Source of the DNA: CAZUGA01 sp964626505
GTDB lineage: Bacteria; Pseudomonadota; Gammaproteobacteria; Methylococcales; UBA1147
DNA: 7,810 nt
Assembly (NCBI GenBank): GCA_964626505.1
Contig: CAZVFR010000171.1
Span: 1-7,810, forward strand
Direction of reading: 5' to 3'
The position numbers and the translations under genes were made by a program. The notes beneath the pieces were generated by a model that was given only the letters and a program-made list of their open reading frames with translations, did no database searches and was not told the DNA's origin. Below, piece after piece: positions 5,634 through 7,810 of this stretch (its first letter is position 1; each line of letters opens with the position of its first letter).

Positions 5634-6416
5634 ATGAAACTGCGGCCGGTTAGAAGCGGAGGTGTCTATGTTGACACCAGTTTGGTCGGGCATACTGTTC
5701 ATCTTTGGCTTTGTGATCTTGAGCTGAATTCCAGGCAACACGGAAACTTATGTAGCATACTCGATGACTCGGAACGCGATAGGGCTTTGCGGTTTCGGCT
5801 TTTGGAGCACCGTGAACGGTTTGTAGCTTGCCGGGGACAGTTACGGTTGTTGCTATCGTTTTATATGGGGCAACAACCTGCAAAAATCGGCTTTGAACAG
5901 GGGCAATATGGAAAGCCTCGACTTGTCGATACCGAACTCGATCAAGGATTGGTTTTTAACGTATCTCATTCGTCGAATAAGGCATTGTTAGCGTTTGGCA
6001 CGAGTCAACTGCTTGGCGTTGATTTGGAATTATGGCGCGAGGTTAGCAATGTAGACGCAATGGTCGAGCGGTGTTTTTCGGCCAAAGAGAAATCTGCCTG
6101 GCTTGGTGCGGAAGAGGCGTGTCGCCAGACTTTGTTTTTCTCGTTTTGGACCGCGAAGGAAGCTATGATAAAAGCCGAAGGTCAAGGGCTTTCTCTGGGT
6201 GTACAGCGCTGTGAGTTGTCCCACAATCCTCATTTACGCTATACCTCATTGCCCGCTTGTTGTGGCGATCCAATCGATTGGAAACTATTCTCGATCGACT
6301 GCGGCGAAAGGTTTAGCGGGGCACTGGCGGTGAAAAGCAAGCGCTGTAAGGTTATTTACCGCGAACTTTCGAAGGATTGGTTGTTTAGCCTGTATTTCCC
6401 TGCGGCTGTCGGCTAA
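5634..6416 (+). CDS. Sfp-type 4'-phosphopantetheinyl transferase
   Basis: This enzyme moves the 4'-phosphopantetheine arm of coenzyme A onto a conserved serine of acyl or peptidyl carrier proteins, with Mg2+. It is 260 residues, slightly longer than typical Sfp-type enzymes because of a roughly 20-residue N-terminal extension. Family landmarks are in order: RERFVACRGQLRLLLS at 60-75, GKPRL at 93-97, FNVSHS at 108-113, LLGVDLE at 126-132 with metal-binding Asp130 and Glu132, and FWTAKEAMIKAEGQGLSLGV at 171-190 with Glu176 and Lys180. All expected catalytic residues are present. The ATG is the only reasonable start after an in-frame TGA at 5622-5624; a purine-rich AGGTGGG lies about 16 bases upstream, which is far for a ribosome binding site. 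A real start further in, near the TTG before VGHTVHLW, is possible. The P450 follows 46 bp downstream, suggesting secondary metabolism rather than only fatty-acid synthesis. Confidence 0.93.
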   Translation: MKLRPVRSGGVYVDTSLVGHTVHLWLCDLELNSRQHGNLCSILDDSERDRALRFRLLEHRERFVACRGQLRLLLSFYMGQQPAKIGFEQGQYGKPRLVDTELDQGLVFNVSHSSNKALLAFGTSQLLGVDLELWREVSNVDAMVERCFSAKEKSAWLGAEEACRQTLFFSFWTAKEAMIKAEGQGLSLGVQRCELSHNPHLRYTSLPACCGDPIDWKLFSIDCGERFSGALAVKSKRCKVIYRELSKDWLFSLYFPAAVG

Positions 6417-6462
6417 AATATCCGCGCTTTTCGTTTTCCTGCGCTCGATTTCATTCCACTCA

Positions 6463-7779
6463 ATGTCTGAGCTTTCTGCCGATACGCGTTTGCCGCCGGG
6501 ACCTGGTTCCGAGGTGCGGTTGGATTTCAGCTTCCCGGATGGCACTTTGCCGATGCTAGTGGATTTGTTCCACAAATTCGGTGATGTGTACAAATTACGT
6601 TCAATTGATCGTGAGCCCCACACATACGTGGTAAGTCATCCGAATGATGCGAGCTATATTTTGGGGAAAAACTACCGCAACTATGATAAAGGCGTTGGTA
6701 TAGAGCGGGTAAATGTGCTCCTGGGCCGCGGCTTGATGGTTAGCGAAGGTGATTTATGGAAGCGTCAGCGCAAAATGATACAGCCCATATTTCATCGTGA
6801 TGTGCTGGAAAATTTCTTCACGCTAATGGTGAAATGTAGCGAGATGCTTTTGGCATCGTGGCAGGCGAAAAGGATTGCCGTTGAAACTATCAATCTGACC
6901 GCGGAAATGAGTCAGGCGACGTTGGATTTTATGCTTTATGTCCTGTTCAGCGACGACCTGGAGTGTTTGGTCAAACAGTATGGCCATAATCCTTTCGACA
7001 TCATAACCGATGAATCGGCTCGCGATTTAATGTTTGCGCGAAAGTTTCGTGCATTGACCAAAGACGTGATTGGTATTGTCGAGTCGCGACGTGAGCACAA
7101 TCGCCGGCCCTACGATATCGTGTCGCTATTGATTGATGTGCGTGAAAAGAAAACCGGCCAAGCTATGCCGGATAAGCTAATGATTGATGAGGTGCTTACG
7201 CTGGTAATCGCGGGACATGAAACGACGGCGGCGGCGTTGAATTGGACCTGGTATTTGATTTCTCAACACCCGGACGTTGAAAGCCAATTGCATGACGAAT
7301 TGGATGGTGTCTTATCGGGGCGTGTACCCGCGTTTGACGACCTGGCAAAATTGATTTATACGCGACAGATTATCGAGGAGGCTATGCGGCTCTATCCACC
7401 CGGTTGGCTGCTGACCCGGCGCGCGTTGGGGGAGGACGAAATTAGCGGATTTCATGTGCCCGCGGGAAGCGACGTATTTGTTTCACCTTACATTATTCAC
7501 CGCCATCCGGAATTTTGGCAACAGCCGGAATCCTTCAAACCTGAGCGCTTTGCTCCTGAGCATAGCAACAGTCGTCCGCAAGGTGCGTACTTAGCCTTCT
7601 CGATGGGCGCGCGTAATTGCATTGGCGAGGCAATGGCGATGTACGAAATGCTAACCCAACTTGCGGTAATTGGTCAGCAATTGAGATTGGACTATATCCC
7701 ACAACATTCATTGGAGTTGGATGCGAAAGTGAATCTTCGGCCAAAACACAATTTGCATATGCTGATTAAGGAACGCTGA
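6463..7779 (+). CDS. Cytochrome P450 monooxygenase
   Basis: This is a complete 438-residue heme-thiolate monooxygenase without a membrane anchor, so it is probably a soluble bacterial P450 fed electrons by a ferredoxin or flavodoxin partner not in this window. It starts with a proline-rich LPPGPG (10-15). The C-helix has Trp99 and Arg103 (WKRQR) for the heme propionate. The I-helix oxygen-activation motif is AGHETT at 250-255. The K-helix ExxR is Glu306-Arg309, followed by LYPPGWLLTRRA. PERF is at 360-363, and the heme-binding loop FSMGARNCIG is at 379-388 with axial Cys386. The AGHETT and LYPP features resemble fatty-acid or polyketide-oxidising bacterial P450s, but the substrate cannot be assigned. 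The ATG has no clear Shine-Dalgarno; its distance from the phosphopantetheinyl transferase stop is 46 bp, and the N-terminal length fits the family. Confidence 0.95.
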   Translation: MSELSADTRLPPGPGSEVRLDFSFPDGTLPMLVDLFHKFGDVYKLRSIDREPHTYVVSHPNDASYILGKNYRNYDKGVGIERVNVLLGRGLMVSEGDLWKRQRKMIQPIFHRDVLENFFTLMVKCSEMLLASWQAKRIAVETINLTAEMSQATLDFMLYVLFSDDLECLVKQYGHNPFDIITDESARDLMFARKFRALTKDVIGIVESRREHNRRPYDIVSLLIDVREKKTGQAMPDKLMIDEVLTLVIAGHETTAAALNWTWYLISQHPDVESQLHDELDGVLSGRVPAFDDLAKLIYTRQIIEEAMRLYPPGWLLTRRALGEDEISGFHVPAGSDVFVSPYIIHRHPEFWQQPESFKPERFAPEHSNSRPQGAYLAFSMGARNCIGEAMAMYEMLTQLAVIGQQLRLDYIPQHSLELDAKVNLRPKHNLHMLIKER

Positions 7780-7783
7780 ATTG

Positions 7784-7810
7784 ATGAACGGTTTGAATGC
7801 TAAAACCTTG
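7784..7810 (+). CDS. Start of next gene, partial (nine codons)
   Basis: An ATG four bases after the P450 stop opens a frame (MNGLNAKTL) to the window edge. AAGGAA at 7768-7773, inside the end of the P450 gene, is a plausible ribosome binding site about 10 bases upstream. The tight spacing implies an operon with the P450. Nine residues are too few to identify the product; the short Ala-Lys-Thr-Leu is compatible with the start of a fatty acyl-AMP ligase, but that is only a guess. Confidence 0.5.

Noticed and set aside
5650..6623. Minus-strand frames antisense to the phosphopantetheinyl transferase and P450
   Set aside because: No family resemblance and no ribosome binding sites; both plus-strand genes have full sets of family motifs.
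1..7810. CRISPR array, tRNA or rRNA genes
   Set aside because: I saw no regularly spaced direct repeats, and no cloverleaf or ribosomal RNA sequence, on either strand.

Overview
The window looks like draft-assembled DNA from a Gram-negative bacterium, most likely a proteobacterium. The clues are Sec signal peptides, a lipoprotein of the rickettsial 17 kDa / RT0821-Lpp0805 surface-antigen type and a decayed IS5-type transposase. The species cannot be told from the sequence. A run of 10 N at 1563-1572 marks a scaffold join, so the order of parts to its left and right depends on the assembler.

The left two thirds (about 1-4549) lie on the minus strand and encode exported proteins. In transcription order they are a small glycine-rich lipoprotein (4549-4061), a periplasmic ClpP-fold serine protease-like protein (4056-3376, 4 bp after the lipoprotein), a 350-residue secreted protein (3229-2177) and, beyond a wrecked IS5-family transposase (2135-1573) and the gap, a second secreted protein (1356 to off the left edge, at least 452 residues). 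The two secreted proteins are paralogues over their first roughly 170 mature residues. They share four cysteines with near-identical spacing but have unrelated C-terminal regions. One C-terminus carries a zincin-like segment whose first zinc histidine is replaced by Glu. This conserved-head, variable-tail layout beside a periplasmic protease and a lipoprotein is the most novel part of the window. I do not recognise it as a described system.

A 584-bp intergenic region (4550-5133) separates the divergent halves. It holds candidate promoters on both strands, a 14-bp perfect palindrome and a compact cluster of inverted repeats that may be a REP/RAYT-type remnant.

The right third (5134-7810) is on the plus strand: a YtoQ-type nucleoside 2-deoxyribosyltransferase-like protein, an Sfp-type 4'-phosphopantetheinyl transferase, a complete cytochrome P450 and the first nine codons of a probable next gene. 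The transferase and P450 side by side suggest the edge of a polyketide, peptide or lipid biosynthetic cluster continuing to the right. The transferase would activate carrier proteins and the P450 would oxidise a product or an acyl intermediate.
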